From NCBI GenBank assembly GCA_945863825.1, contig CAMBBY010000046.1, forward strand, positions 1-7,409: a stretch of DNA of 7,409 nucleotides, in the 5' to 3' direction. The DNA is from an uncultured Prevotella sp. GTDB taxonomy: Bacteria > Bacteroidota > Bacteroidia > Bacteroidales > Bacteroidaceae. Positions within the stretch are counted from its first letter, which is position 1. Every line of letters starts with the position of its first letter. The position numbers and the translations under genes are program-made. Positions 1 through 6,039 of this stretch are shown here, piece after piece. Below the pieces are notes generated by a model that did not search any database, was not told where the DNA came from, and saw nothing but the letters and a program-made list of their open reading frames with translations.

Positions 1-51
1 TTGACTCACAGTATTAACGTAACAACTCATGACAATATGGGTGCTGAGTAA
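1..51 (+). CDS. Possible 3' end of an unidentified gene
   Basis: Reading frame 1 is open from the window edge to a TAA at 49-51 and would give a C-terminus ending in NVTTHDNMGAE. Sixteen residues are too few to recognise a family. The only support for a real gene end is that a strong rightward hairpin terminator starts a few bases after the stop. If real, the gene converges on cdsA. An open frame of this length is easily due to chance, and the terminator could belong to a gene ending further upstream. Confidence 0.3.
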   Translation: MTHSINVTTHDNMGAE

Positions 52-56
52 TTACG

Positions 57-110
57 AAGTGGGGTAAGAGGTGTTTTTCAAAACATACCCCTTACCCCAC
101 TTTTATTTTT
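57..110 (+). terminator. Rho-independent terminator, rightward
   Basis: The arms GTGGGGTAAG (59-68) and CTTACCCCAC (91-100) pair perfectly. The stem extends inward through GGT/ACC after one mismatch. A T-rich tail, ttttattttt, follows at 101-110. On the opposite strand the hairpin is followed by TTCGTAATTA, a poor U-tract, so it should work mainly for a + strand gene ending near position 51. It may still help to stop leftward transcripts from cdsA, for which I see no better terminator. Confidence 0.75.
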
Positions 111-197
111 CCCTGCCCAGGCAAGAATTTTTGCTTGCCCACGCAGAAAATGATCCCTGCCTATGCAGCTGTTTTGCTTGCCTGGACGGGAAATGAT
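111..197. repeat. Degenerate 43-44 bp tandem duplication downstream of cdsA
   Basis: Unit A (111-154) and unit B (155-197) both begin CCCTGCC, both contain TTTT followed by GCTTGCC, and both end AAATGAT. By eye about 31 of 44 aligned positions agree. The block also contains inverted arms: CCAGGCAAG at 117-125 faces CTTGCCTGG at 177-185, and GGCAAG/CTTGCC forms a smaller hairpin inside unit A. No coding sense is apparent. The block lies between the end of cdsA and the terminator at 57-110, so it would be transcribed as the 3' untranslated part of the cdsA message. Confidence 0.55.
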
Positions 198-247
198 CGG
201 TAGTGCGATATCTTTCTTATTTTGTTTGCTGAACTTATAGGATTGAC

Positions 248-276
248 TTATCCGATGGTCGGATTGTTTTATCCGA
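248..276. repeat. Short TTATCCGA direct repeat with inverted copy at the cdsA stop
   Basis: TTATCCGA occurs at 248-255 and again at 269-276, where it includes the cdsA stop codon. TCGGAT at 259-264 faces the first copy to form a 6-bp hairpin with loop TGG. No T-tract follows on the minus strand, so this is not a convincing intrinsic terminator. It is recorded because it sits exactly at the gene end. Confidence 0.35.
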
Positions 277-1144
277 ACAGTTGGAGGGTGTAGAGATAAA
301 TCACTGCGGCAGGAATTGCCATAAGTGAAGAATCGAAACGATCGAGCATACCTCCGTGTCCCGGAAGAATATTGCCACTGTCTTTCACGCCGATGGTGCG
401 TTTGAATAGGCTCTCTACCAAGTCGCCCCAGGTGCCAAATACTGCGACTACCAAACCTAATCCCATCCACTCAGGGATGTTCAAGGTATGCAGGGTTTCT
501 CCTGAATTGGCAAAGTAACCGACGATGGCTGCAGCAATCAGTACGAAGATACCTCCGCCGATGCTTCCTTCCCAACTTTTAGCAGGACTGATGCGAGGGA
601 AGAGCTTGTGCTTTCCGAAGAGAGAGCCACTGCAATAGGCACCTGTATCATTGGTCCAGAGGAAGATGAATACGCTCAGCGGTAAGAGCATGTCGTAATG
701 TATCTGTCCGTCTTCTGCTGATACTTCAAATGCCAATACGTTGATGAGCGAGAATGGGAGAGCGATGTACAACTGTGAAAGCATCGTGTAAGCCCAGTCG
801 CCAACAGCATTCTTATTGCCTGTATATAACTCATAGATGAAGAGATATACAATCGTGAAGATGTATGGGATGAAGACCACGAAGTTGTAGCCTGTAATGC
901 CCGTACGGAATCCAGCTACGGCAAGGAAGAAATATACACCTGCTACGGTAGAGATGAAACGGTTGACGCAAACGTCTTCTATCTCATTGTTGACTAACCC
1001 ACAGTATTCCCAGATACTCAGGCCAGTGATCAGAGCGAAGAGGAGTACCATTGCTCTCGGTTGCAGGAAACATGAAACCATACAACCGACGAAGAGTACG
1101 CCGGTGATGGTTCTGATGATAAGGTTCTTTTGTTTGTCTGTCAT
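269..1144 (-). CDS. cdsA: Phosphatidate cytidylyltransferase (CDP-diacylglycerol synthase)
   Basis: This integral inner-membrane enzyme makes CDP-diacylglycerol from phosphatidate and CTP, the branch point to all phospholipids. The 291-residue protein is of usual length. It has about eight hydrophobic segments, the first two near residues 8-27 and 31-50. The family signature is complete at residues 245-271: SLFKR, then KD at 253-254, HGG at 263-265 and DRFD at 268-271. Other conserved parts are WTNDTGAY (163-170), ISPAKSWEGSIGG (185-197) and GDLVES (240-245). It begins 11 bp after the ftsH stop, so it is very probably co-transcribed with ftsH. No Shine-Dalgarno sequence is evident, only an A-rich spacer, as is usual in this phylum. 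The chosen ATG places a short polar N-terminus before the first membrane segment. No damage is seen. Confidence 0.96.
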   Translation of the reverse strand: MTDKQKNLIIRTITGVLFVGCMVSCFLQPRAMVLLFALITGLSIWEYCGLVNNEIEDVCVNRFISTVAGVYFFLAVAGFRTGITGYNFVVFIPYIFTIVYLFIYELYTGNKNAVGDWAYTMLSQLYIALPFSLINVLAFEVSAEDGQIHYDMLLPLSVFIFLWTNDTGAYCSGSLFGKHKLFPRISPAKSWEGSIGGGIFVLIAAAIVGYFANSGETLHTLNIPEWMGLGLVVAVFGTWGDLVESLFKRTIGVKDSGNILPGHGGMLDRFDSSLMAIPAAVIYLYTLQLFG

Positions 1145-1155
1145 GGCTTTTGGTA

Positions 1156-3261
1156 TTAATTATTATCGTCCTGCTTGTCTTCGGCACGACTTTCGTCCTG
1201 CTTTTCTTCAGCACGACTTTCGTCCTGCTTGTCTTCAGCATTCTTGTTGTTTTCCTCATGCTCCTTGATAGCAGCCTGTACCTCTGGAAGTTCCTTGACG
1301 GTGTCGTCGATCTTAGGCTGCTCGTCCTCCATGATTTCCTGAGAACGGCTCATCCAAGGGCGCTTGCCGAAGATTTTCTCCACGTCTTCTGCCATGATGA
1401 CCTCTTTCTGTATCAGGAGTTCAGCCAGCGCATTGTGACCCTCCTTGTGTTCCATCAGGATGTTCTTGGCACGGGTATATTGCTCGTTCACCATCTTGAG
1501 TACTTCCTCGTCGATTTCTCTTGCCGTTGTCTCAGAGTATGGGCGCTGGAAAGAGTATTCGCTCTGGTTGTAATAGCAGATGTTTGGCAAAGTCTTACTC
1601 ATACCGAGGTAAGCCACCATGCCGTATGCACTCTTGGTAGCACGCTCCAGGTCGTTCATCGCACCAGAAGAGATATGTCCTGTAAACAGTTCCTCTGCTG
1701 CACGTCCACCCATCAGCGAGCACATCTCGTCGAGCATCTGCTCCTTGGTGGTGATTTGTCTCTCCTCAGGTAAGTACCATGCAGCACCCAAAGCCTGTCC
1801 GCGAGGTACGATGGTAACCTTGATGAGCGGGTTGGCATATTGGCAGAACCATGAGATCGTAGCATGACCAGCCTCATGCAATGCGATGCTGCGCTTTTCA
1901 TCTGCAGTCATCACCTTGGTTTTCTTCTCCAGTCCACCTACGATACGATCGACAGCATCGAGGAAGTCCTGCTTGCATACAGCCTTCTTGTCGTGGCGTG
2001 CAGCGATAAGGGCAGCCTCATTACAAACATTGGCGATATCTGCACCCGAGAATCCCGGAGTCTGACGAGCCAGGAGGTCGATATCTACTGTATCGTCTAT
2101 CTTGATTGGTTTCAGATGAACCTGGAAGATGGCCTTGCGCTCGTTCAAGCCAGGCAGATCAACGTGGATTTCACGGTCGAAACGACCGGCACGGAGCAGG
2201 GCACTATCCAGCATATCAACACGGTTGGTAGCTGCAAGGATGATGACACCACTGTTGGTACCGAAGCCGTCCATCTCTGTAAGGAGGGCATTCAGGGTAT
2301 TCTCACGCTCATCGTTACCGCCCATGGCAGGGTTCTTGCTGCGGGCACGACCCACGGCATCAATCTCATCGATGAAGATAATGCTTGGTGCCTTTTCCTT
2401 AGCCTGTCTGAAGAGGTCGCGAACACGGGATGCACCGACACCCACAAACATTTCAACGAAGTCGGAACCGCTCATAGAGAAGAATGGTACACCTGCTTCA
2501 CCGGCTACAGCCTTTGCCAGGAGTGTCTTACCTGTTCCCGGAGGACCCACGAGGAGTGCTCCCTTAGGAATCTTACCACCCAGGTCGGTATATTTCTGTG
2601 GGTTTTTGAGGAACTCCACGATTTCCTCCACTTCCTGTTTGGCACCTTCCTGTCCGGCCACATCCTTGAAGGTAATCCCTAATGTATTTCCCTTTTCATA
2701 CATGCGTGCTTTGCTCTTGCCGACATTGAAGATACCGCCGCCAGAGCCGCCCATGCCACCGCCCATTCTTCCAGATACCCACCAGATGAGGAGGAAGAAG
2801 ATGATGAGTGGAGCGAAGTTGATCAGGAGGCTGATGAAGTCGTTGCCTTTCTCGTTGACATAGTTGTAAGACTTGATTTTCTTAGCCTTCACCATGTTGT
2901 CGAGATATTTGTCAACTTCGTCTATCGAACCATACTGCACTTCAACATAAGGAGCAGGTCCTACGTTCTTCGCACTGGTATGATATACATCTCTGATATG
3001 ATTTGGGGCAACGTACACTTTCAGGTTGCCGTCGTTCTTATTGGCAGTAACGCTCAGTACGTATCCCTTTTCGATGTACTCCTTGAATTCAGTGTAAGTA
3101 GCCTTTTTGTTTGCACTTCCACCTAATGCATCACCACCACCATTCAGAAAGACCACTATCAAACTGATGAGGATGATGACGTAAAGCCAGCTCATGTTGA
3201 ACCGAGGCATCTTTGGCGGTTTTCCTCCGCCATGATTGTTCATTCTGTTTCCTTGTTCCAT
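1156..3261 (-). CDS. ftsH: ATP-dependent zinc metalloprotease FtsH
   Basis: FtsH is a membrane-anchored AAA+ protease that extracts and degrades membrane and regulatory proteins as a hexamer facing the cytoplasm. The 701 residues show TM1 (about 24-40), a periplasmic domain (41-140), TM2 (about 142-162) and a Gly/Met linker (164-176). The AAA domain has Walker A GPPGTGKT (239-246), the pore motif MFVGVG (271-276), Walker B IIFIDEID (294-301) and arginine fingers R357/R360 in the second region of homology. The protease domain has HEAGH (462-466, catalytic E463), with D537 in MNDLERAT the likely third zinc ligand. The tail (about 640-701) is acidic and repetitive. Two starts are possible: ATG at 3261, or ATG at 3243 (residue 7), which is preceded by AAGGA and gives an N-terminus more like relatives. 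It lies 163 bp after rsfS and 11 bp before cdsA. Confidence 0.98.
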   Translation of the reverse strand: MEQGNRMNNHGGGKPPKMPRFNMSWLYVIILISLIVVFLNGGGDALGGSANKKATYTEFKEYIEKGYVLSVTANKNDGNLKVYVAPNHIRDVYHTSAKNVGPAPYVEVQYGSIDEVDKYLDNMVKAKKIKSYNYVNEKGNDFISLLINFAPLIIFFLLIWWVSGRMGGGMGGSGGGIFNVGKSKARMYEKGNTLGITFKDVAGQEGAKQEVEEIVEFLKNPQKYTDLGGKIPKGALLVGPPGTGKTLLAKAVAGEAGVPFFSMSGSDFVEMFVGVGASRVRDLFRQAKEKAPSIIFIDEIDAVGRARSKNPAMGGNDERENTLNALLTEMDGFGTNSGVIILAATNRVDMLDSALLRAGRFDREIHVDLPGLNERKAIFQVHLKPIKIDDTVDIDLLARQTPGFSGADIANVCNEAALIAARHDKKAVCKQDFLDAVDRIVGGLEKKTKVMTADEKRSIALHEAGHATISWFCQYANPLIKVTIVPRGQALGAAWYLPEERQITTKEQMLDEMCSLMGGRAAEELFTGHISSGAMNDLERATKSAYGMVAYLGMSKTLPNICYYNQSEYSFQRPYSETTAREIDEEVLKMVNEQYTRAKNILMEHKEGHNALAELLIQKEVIMAEDVEKIFGKRPWMSRSQEIMEDEQPKIDDTVKELPEVQAAIKEHEENNKNAEDKQDESRAEEKQDESRAEDKQDDNN
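1167..1240 (-). repeat. 27-bp tandem repeat encoding the FtsH C-terminal tail
   Basis: On the + strand CGTCCTGCTT recurs at 1167, 1194 and 1221, an exact 27-bp period over about 2.7 copies. The copies differ at only a few positions. Being a multiple of three, it encodes repeats of the nine residues KQDESRAE(D/E) at residues 676-699 and leaves the frame intact. The tail is predicted to be disordered and highly charged, and lies beyond the conserved protease domain. Confidence 0.9.
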
Positions 3262-3341
3262 ATCTTCTGATATTATATGAATCCTATATCGTGTATAAAA
3301 CTATACTATGGTAGTCTTACACCTTATTATATTTATACCTT

Positions 3342-3400
3342 AATTATATATATCAACTTCAATTATATATATCAACTTCAATTATATATATACCAACTCC
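3342..3400. repeat. AT-rich 19-bp tandem repeat between rsfS and ftsH
   Basis: The unit AATTATATATATCAACTTC occurs exactly twice (3342-3360 and 3361-3379). A third, altered copy follows at 3380-3400, and a more degenerate one may precede at about 3322-3341. The array fills much of the 163-bp gap (3262-3424). In the leftward transcript each unit carries GAAGTTG or GGAGTTG, which can pair with CAACTTC transcribed just upstream (3415-3409). No good Bacteroidetes promoter is visible in the gap. The nearest is TAGTTTTA (3303-3296), which lacks the final G and a TTTG partner. Confidence 0.9.
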
Positions 3401-3424
3401 GGATAAAGGAAGTTGTCTCACTGA

Positions 3425-3784
3425 TTAGTCGAGGTCAGGAATCTCAGTCAGGTTGGCGTCTTCCCAGAGGTGCTCCAGATCATAGAACTGTCTAACTTCT
3501 GGTTGGAAGATATGCACAAGTACATCCACGAAGTCGATAGCAACCCACTGGTCATTTCCTAATCCCGCAACATTTGCAGGTTTTTCTCCCAGATTTTTTC
3601 TGCAGAAATCGCCTACAGATTCAGCGATAGCTTCCACCTGTGATGGAGAGTTGCCCTGACAGATTACGAAGAACTTTGCGATAGTACCATCGATGTGCGT
3701 CAGGTCGGCAATCACAATTTTACTACCTTTTTTTTCCTGTATTCCTTTTTTAATAGTCTCTACTAATTGTTTTGTTGTATTCAT
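3425..3784 (-). CDS. rsfS: Ribosome silencing factor RsfS (RsfA/YbeB, Iojap family)
   Basis: RsfS binds ribosomal protein uL14 on the large subunit and blocks joining with the small subunit, lowering translation when nutrients run short. The protein has 119 residues, normal for the family and covering a single Iojap domain. Recognisable parts are IVIADLTHIDGTIAKFFVIC (23-42) in the central sheet, the helix SPSQVEAIAESV (46-57) and the highly conserved DQWVAIDFVDVLVHIF (78-93) followed by RQFYDLEHLWEDA (98-110). The ATG at 3784 is the only sensible start and lies about 46 nt downstream of a predicted transcription start. It is the first gene of the leftward rsfS-ftsH-cdsA group. A run of eight A residues lies in codons 17-20. 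Confidence 0.97.
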   Translation of the reverse strand: MNTTKQLVETIKKGIQEKKGSKIVIADLTHIDGTIAKFFVICQGNSPSQVEAIAESVGDFCRKNLGEKPANVAGLGNDQWVAIDFVDVLVHIFQPEVRQFYDLEHLWEDANLTEIPDLD

Positions 3785-3837
3785 TGATGATTTTCTATTA
3801 ATTGTCTCGTTTATGTTTTTTCTTTATAAAAGCCTTG

Positions 3838-3845
3838 CAAAGATA
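3838..3845 (-). promoter_or_regulatory. Bacteroidetes -7 element for rsfS operon
   Basis: The minus strand reads TATCTTTG here, an exact match to TAnnTTTG. Transcription would begin near 3831, leaving a leader of about 46 nt before rsfS. No TTTG is present 19-21 bp upstream (the sequence there is CGGG). A TTTC at 3872-3869 is spaced 23 bp away, so the -33 half is weak or absent. It is the only good candidate promoter for the rsfS-ftsH-cdsA group. Confidence 0.6.
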
Positions 3846-3915
3846 CGCTAAATACATGGAAAAACCCCGAAAAACGATAAAAATTGAGATTTTTTAGAAA
3901 AAAGACGCTGATTTT

Positions 3916-3946
3916 TTTGGTAATTCAGAAAAAAGTAGTACCTTTG
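3916..3946 (+). promoter_or_regulatory. Bacteroidetes promoter for tRNA-Gln
   Basis: TTTG at 3916-3919 and TACCTTTG at 3939-3946 are separated by 19 bp, matching the Bacteroidetes consensus TTTG-N19-21-TAnnTTTG. Transcription should start near 3953, leaving about 37 nt of 5' leader to be removed by RNase P. The upstream DNA is rich in A and T tracts. It is back to back with the rsfS promoter. Confidence 0.88.
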
Positions 3947-3989
3947 CACTCGCAATTATGATTAATGCTTATAATGATTGCTAAGATAT

Positions 3990-4060
3990 TGGGATATGGT
4001 GTAATGGTAACACTACAGATTCTGGTCCTGTCATTCCTGGTTCGAGTCCGGGTATCCCAA
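3990..4060 (+). tRNA. tRNA-Gln, anticodon CTG
   Basis: The 71-nt cloverleaf can be drawn in full. The acceptor stem is TGGGATA (3990-3996) with TATCCCA (4053-4059), 7 bp including the U1-A72 pair usual in tRNA-Gln. The D arm is GTGT/ACAC, the anticodon arm ACAGA/CCTGT with loop TTCTGGT, and the T arm CCTGG-TTCGAGT-CCGGG. The anticodon CTG is at 4022-4024 and reads the glutamine codon CAG. The last anticodon-stem pair (31-39) is an A-C mismatch. The discriminator base is A (4060) and CCA is not encoded. It stands alone with its own promoter and terminator. Confidence 0.95.
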
Positions 4061-4081
4061 CATAATTGGTTAAACTGAATG

Positions 4082-4109
4082 GCATCTTCCTTATGAAGGT
4101 GCTTTTTTT
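4082..4109 (+). terminator. Rho-independent terminator of tRNA-Gln
   Basis: GCATCTTC (4082-4089) pairs with GAAGGTGC (4095-4102), 8 bp including one G-T pair, across the 5-nt loop CTTAT. Seven T residues follow at 4103-4109. It lies 21 bp after the tRNA. Confidence 0.85.
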
Positions 4110-4132
4110 ATACATTCATACGAGAAAATATA

Positions 4133-4179
4133 AATCCCTTAGTGTTTCAGCAAGAAGAACACTAAGGGATTCTTTTTTT
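4133..4179. terminator. Perfect 14-bp hairpin, probable bidirectional terminator
   Basis: The arms at 4133-4146 and 4158-4171 are exact reverse complements (AATCCCTTAGTGTT) with an 11-nt loop. On the + strand CTTTTTTT follows (4172-4179). On the minus strand the hairpin is followed by TATATTTTCTC, a weaker U-tract. It therefore backs up the tRNA terminator rightward and ends the pseudouridine synthase message leftward, about 64 bp after that gene's stop. Flanking bases CATACGAG (4117-4124) and CCTTGTATG (4190-4198) can extend the structure imperfectly. Confidence 0.8.
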
Positions 4180-4234
4180 CAGGATTTTTCCTTGTATGAT
4201 ATAATGCACCGTACTTCTTCCTGTTTGGGGTTTG

Positions 4235-5932
4235 TCAGAAGTCTGCTTTCCGTTCTATGAATATTTCCTTTCCTGATAAAGGATGTGTAAATCTGATAGA
4301 CTCGGCATGGAGGTAGAGGCGGGGTGCCTTCTCGCAGCCATAGAGAGGGTCGCCAAGGATAGGGGCATTCAGTCCTTTCCGGTGGGCACAATGTACACGG
4401 AGCTGGTGGGTACGTCCCGTTTGGGGATAGAGAGCGAGGCGGAGATGCTGGTTGTTTCCTTCGTTTTCTTTGTTACCAAAAGCATCGTTTTCTTCGTTTC
4501 CAAGAACTTTGTATTCCGTAATCGCTTCCTTTCCCTGTTTATGATTTACAATCTGGCGTGGACGGTCGAGATAGTCGGGCATCAGAGGGAGAGAGAGGAT
4601 GCCTTCAGGCTGGATGCTTCCTTCTTTCGCACATACGATGGCTACGTATTTCTTCTGTATCTGATGACTTGCGAATTGTTCCTGCAGCCGATGGTAGGCA
4701 AATTCTGTTTTGGCAATCACCATGAGCCCGCTTGTAGCCATGTCCAGCCGGTGTACGATTAAAGGACCCGTAGCCTCCGGGTATTTTCTTCGTATGATGG
4801 AATAGACGGAAGTGATGCCTGGTTCTTTTCCTGGTACGGAGAGCATTCCGGCAGGTTTGCAGATAACGGCAAGTTCCCGGTCTTCATAGAGTGTCTCCAG
4901 GGTAAGTGGCTGAGATGCATGATTGAGCATCGTGTTGACTTCCGGTAGCATCCAGCGGAGTATCGGTTTGCACTTACCATTGCAGGCTGGATAGAACTGT
5001 AGGTGGTGTCTGATTTCCTCTTTCGGACTTTCGCCCCACCAGAACATCGCCATCTGCAGGGGTTTCAGATGATGTCTGAAAGCATACTGGAGCAGTTTGG
5101 GTTCGCAGCATTCACCGCTTCCGGCAGGAGGAACCATCTTCAGTGCAGCTCTTTTGGAGAGGAGTGACAGGTTCGGCTGGTCTTCCAATGCTGTATCTCT
5201 GAATATTTCCAACAGATCTTTTTCTTCTCCTTCGGCATTGAGCATTCTGAATTGTGCAAATAGCCATTGCTGCAGGGCATCAGAGAGTTGTTTGCGCAGT
5301 TGCTTAAGTCTGGAAATATTGTTCTGATAGTCTTCGTATTCCGTCTCTAATGTAGTCTTCTCGGCAAGTGATTTCTTGAGTCGGCGCAGTTCGGCCTTCA
5401 TGAATTGGCTTTCTTTGGTCATCGCCTGTTCCTCTTCGGCAGAGAGATTGCCCTGTTTGCGTCGGAGATCCCTTTGGGCCTTCTTTTCTTTCATCTTTTC
5501 CTGAAAACCGGCTATGGCTTGTTGGCGCTGGGCGAGCAGGTCTGCGATGAGTGTCCGGGCCTTCTGCATCCGTTCATCCTTTTCCAGTCGCAGGATACTT
5601 TCGTTGATGCGGGTAATTTCCGCCTCATGGGTCTTGAAATATCCATCAGGCTGTAGGTAGTCGAAAACGGCAGGTACGAAGTCATTCCAGTCGCTTCTGC
5701 CTCCTATCTGACCGCTATAGGCAGCCAAGTATCCGCCTTCAACGATGAGTATGCCGAACATTTTTCCCCGGTCGATTTCCTCGCGCCATTCCTTCTTGTT
5801 CTCAAGATAGGTCTGCAACTCCTTGCATATCTGTATGCAAAGAGGGTGCGGTTCGTAGTCGAAAGGATTGTTCATCTTTTCGGGAAAGTCAGTTCCTGTA
5901 GAGGATATATGGAAAGGATGTAGTATCATCAT
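4235..5932 (-). CDS. RluA-family RNA pseudouridine synthase with long N-terminal region
   Basis: This protein should convert specific uridines in RNA, probably rRNA or tRNA, to pseudouridine; the target cannot be told from sequence. The catalytic domain occupies about residues 343-565. It has YEDRELAVICKPAGMLSVPG (349-368), the active-site motif HRLDMATSG (394-402, nucleophile D397) and the family's C-terminal motif GRTHQLRVHC (506-515). The preceding 340 residues include a conserved-looking start (HPFHIS, PFDYEPHPLC), a Lys/Glu/Gln-rich coiled coil (about 102-235) and a cysteine pattern, GECCEP (273-278) with PACNGKC (315-321). Bacteroidetes and gamma-proteobacteria have similar long RluA proteins of about 550 residues. 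No S4 domain is seen. Start ATG 5932 or the adjacent ATG 5929 is favoured because the first residues fit the family. It is divergent from the DMT transporter gene. Confidence 0.92.
   Translation of the reverse strand: MMILHPFHISSTGTDFPEKMNNPFDYEPHPLCIQICKELQTYLENKKEWREEIDRGKMFGILIVEGGYLAAYSGQIGGRSDWNDFVPAVFDYLQPDGYFKTHEAEITRINESILRLEKDERMQKARTLIADLLAQRQQAIAGFQEKMKEKKAQRDLRRKQGNLSAEEEQAMTKESQFMKAELRRLKKSLAEKTTLETEYEDYQNNISRLKQLRKQLSDALQQWLFAQFRMLNAEGEEKDLLEIFRDTALEDQPNLSLLSKRAALKMVPPAGSGECCEPKLLQYAFRHHLKPLQMAMFWWGESPKEEIRHHLQFYPACNGKCKPILRWMLPEVNTMLNHASQPLTLETLYEDRELAVICKPAGMLSVPGKEPGITSVYSIIRRKYPEATGPLIVHRLDMATSGLMVIAKTEFAYHRLQEQFASHQIQKKYVAIVCAKEGSIQPEGILSLPLMPDYLDRPRQIVNHKQGKEAITEYKVLGNEENDAFGNKENEGNNQHLRLALYPQTGRTHQLRVHCAHRKGLNAPILGDPLYGCEKAPRLYLHAESIRFTHPLSGKEIFIERKADF
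4461..4508 (-). repeat. 24-bp imperfect duplication inside the pseudouridine synthase gene
   Basis: On the + strand TCGTTTTCTT starts at 4461 and again at 4485, followed by TGTTACCAA and CGTTTCCAA respectively, giving two units of 24 bp. In the protein it yields two eight-residue units, GNEENDAF and GNKENEGN (residues 478-493). This Asn/Glu-rich insertion lies in a loop of the catalytic domain between ITEYKVL and HLRLALYPQTGRTHQL. The frame is kept. Confidence 0.75.
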
Positions 5933-5947
5933 TTGTTATTTTAGGTG

Positions 5948-5979
5948 CAAAAGTACATATAATTATTTGTTCCTCCAAA
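5948..5979 (-). promoter_or_regulatory. Bacteroidetes promoter for the pseudouridine synthase gene
   Basis: On the minus strand TTTG (5979-5976) and TACTTTTG (5955-5948) are separated by 20 bp, an exact consensus match. Transcription would start near 5942, only about 10 nt before the ATG at 5932, so the message would be close to leaderless. It lies back to back with the transporter promoter, with 17 bp between the two -33 elements. Confidence 0.86.
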
Positions 5980-5996
5980 ATAAATATTTGAAAAAA

Positions 5997-6028
5997 TTTG
6001 TGTACTTCATCGAAAAGCCTTACTTTTG
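5997..6028 (+). promoter_or_regulatory. Bacteroidetes promoter for the DMT transporter gene
   Basis: TTTG (5997-6000) and TACTTTTG (6021-6028) are separated by 20 bp, an exact consensus match. Transcription would start near 6035, giving a leader of about 100 nt before the preferred start codon at 6134. Confidence 0.86.
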
Positions 6029-6039
6029 CAGTCATAAAA

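Noticed and set aside
78..470. Minus-strand open frame of 130 codons running from cdsA into the repeat and terminator region
   Set aside because: It overlaps the 3' end of cdsA in another frame, reads through the hairpin terminator and repeats, and has no family resemblance.
1864..2863. Long + strand open frames (1864-2682, 2129-2863, and 1150-1773) opposite ftsH
   Set aside because: They lie wholly antisense to a clearly conserved ftsH, have no recognisable domains, and match what a codon-biased gene leaves on its other strand.
3296..3303. Separate promoter for ftsH (TAGTTTTA on the minus strand)
   Set aside because: It lacks the final G of TAnnTTTG and has no TTTG 19-21 bp upstream. The AT-rich repeat makes chance matches likely.
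3342..3400. CRISPR-like array from the 19-bp repeats
   Set aside because: The units are contiguous with no unique spacers, too short and nearly all A/T; there are no cas genes nearby.
3958..3984. Eight-residue open frame (MINAYNDC) in the tRNA-Gln leader
   Set aside because: No ribosome-binding sequence, too short, and located in a tRNA precursor leader that is cut away.
4036..4060. tRNA-Gln 3' end as an integration site for a mobile element
   Set aside because: I found no second copy of the tRNA 3' end in the window and no integrase. The tRNA is followed directly by its terminator and a housekeeping-type gene.
4283..4762. + strand open frames at 4283-4762, 5097-5327 and 5405-5656
   Set aside because: They are antisense to the catalytic and coiled-coil parts of the pseudouridine synthase and lack promoter or domain support.
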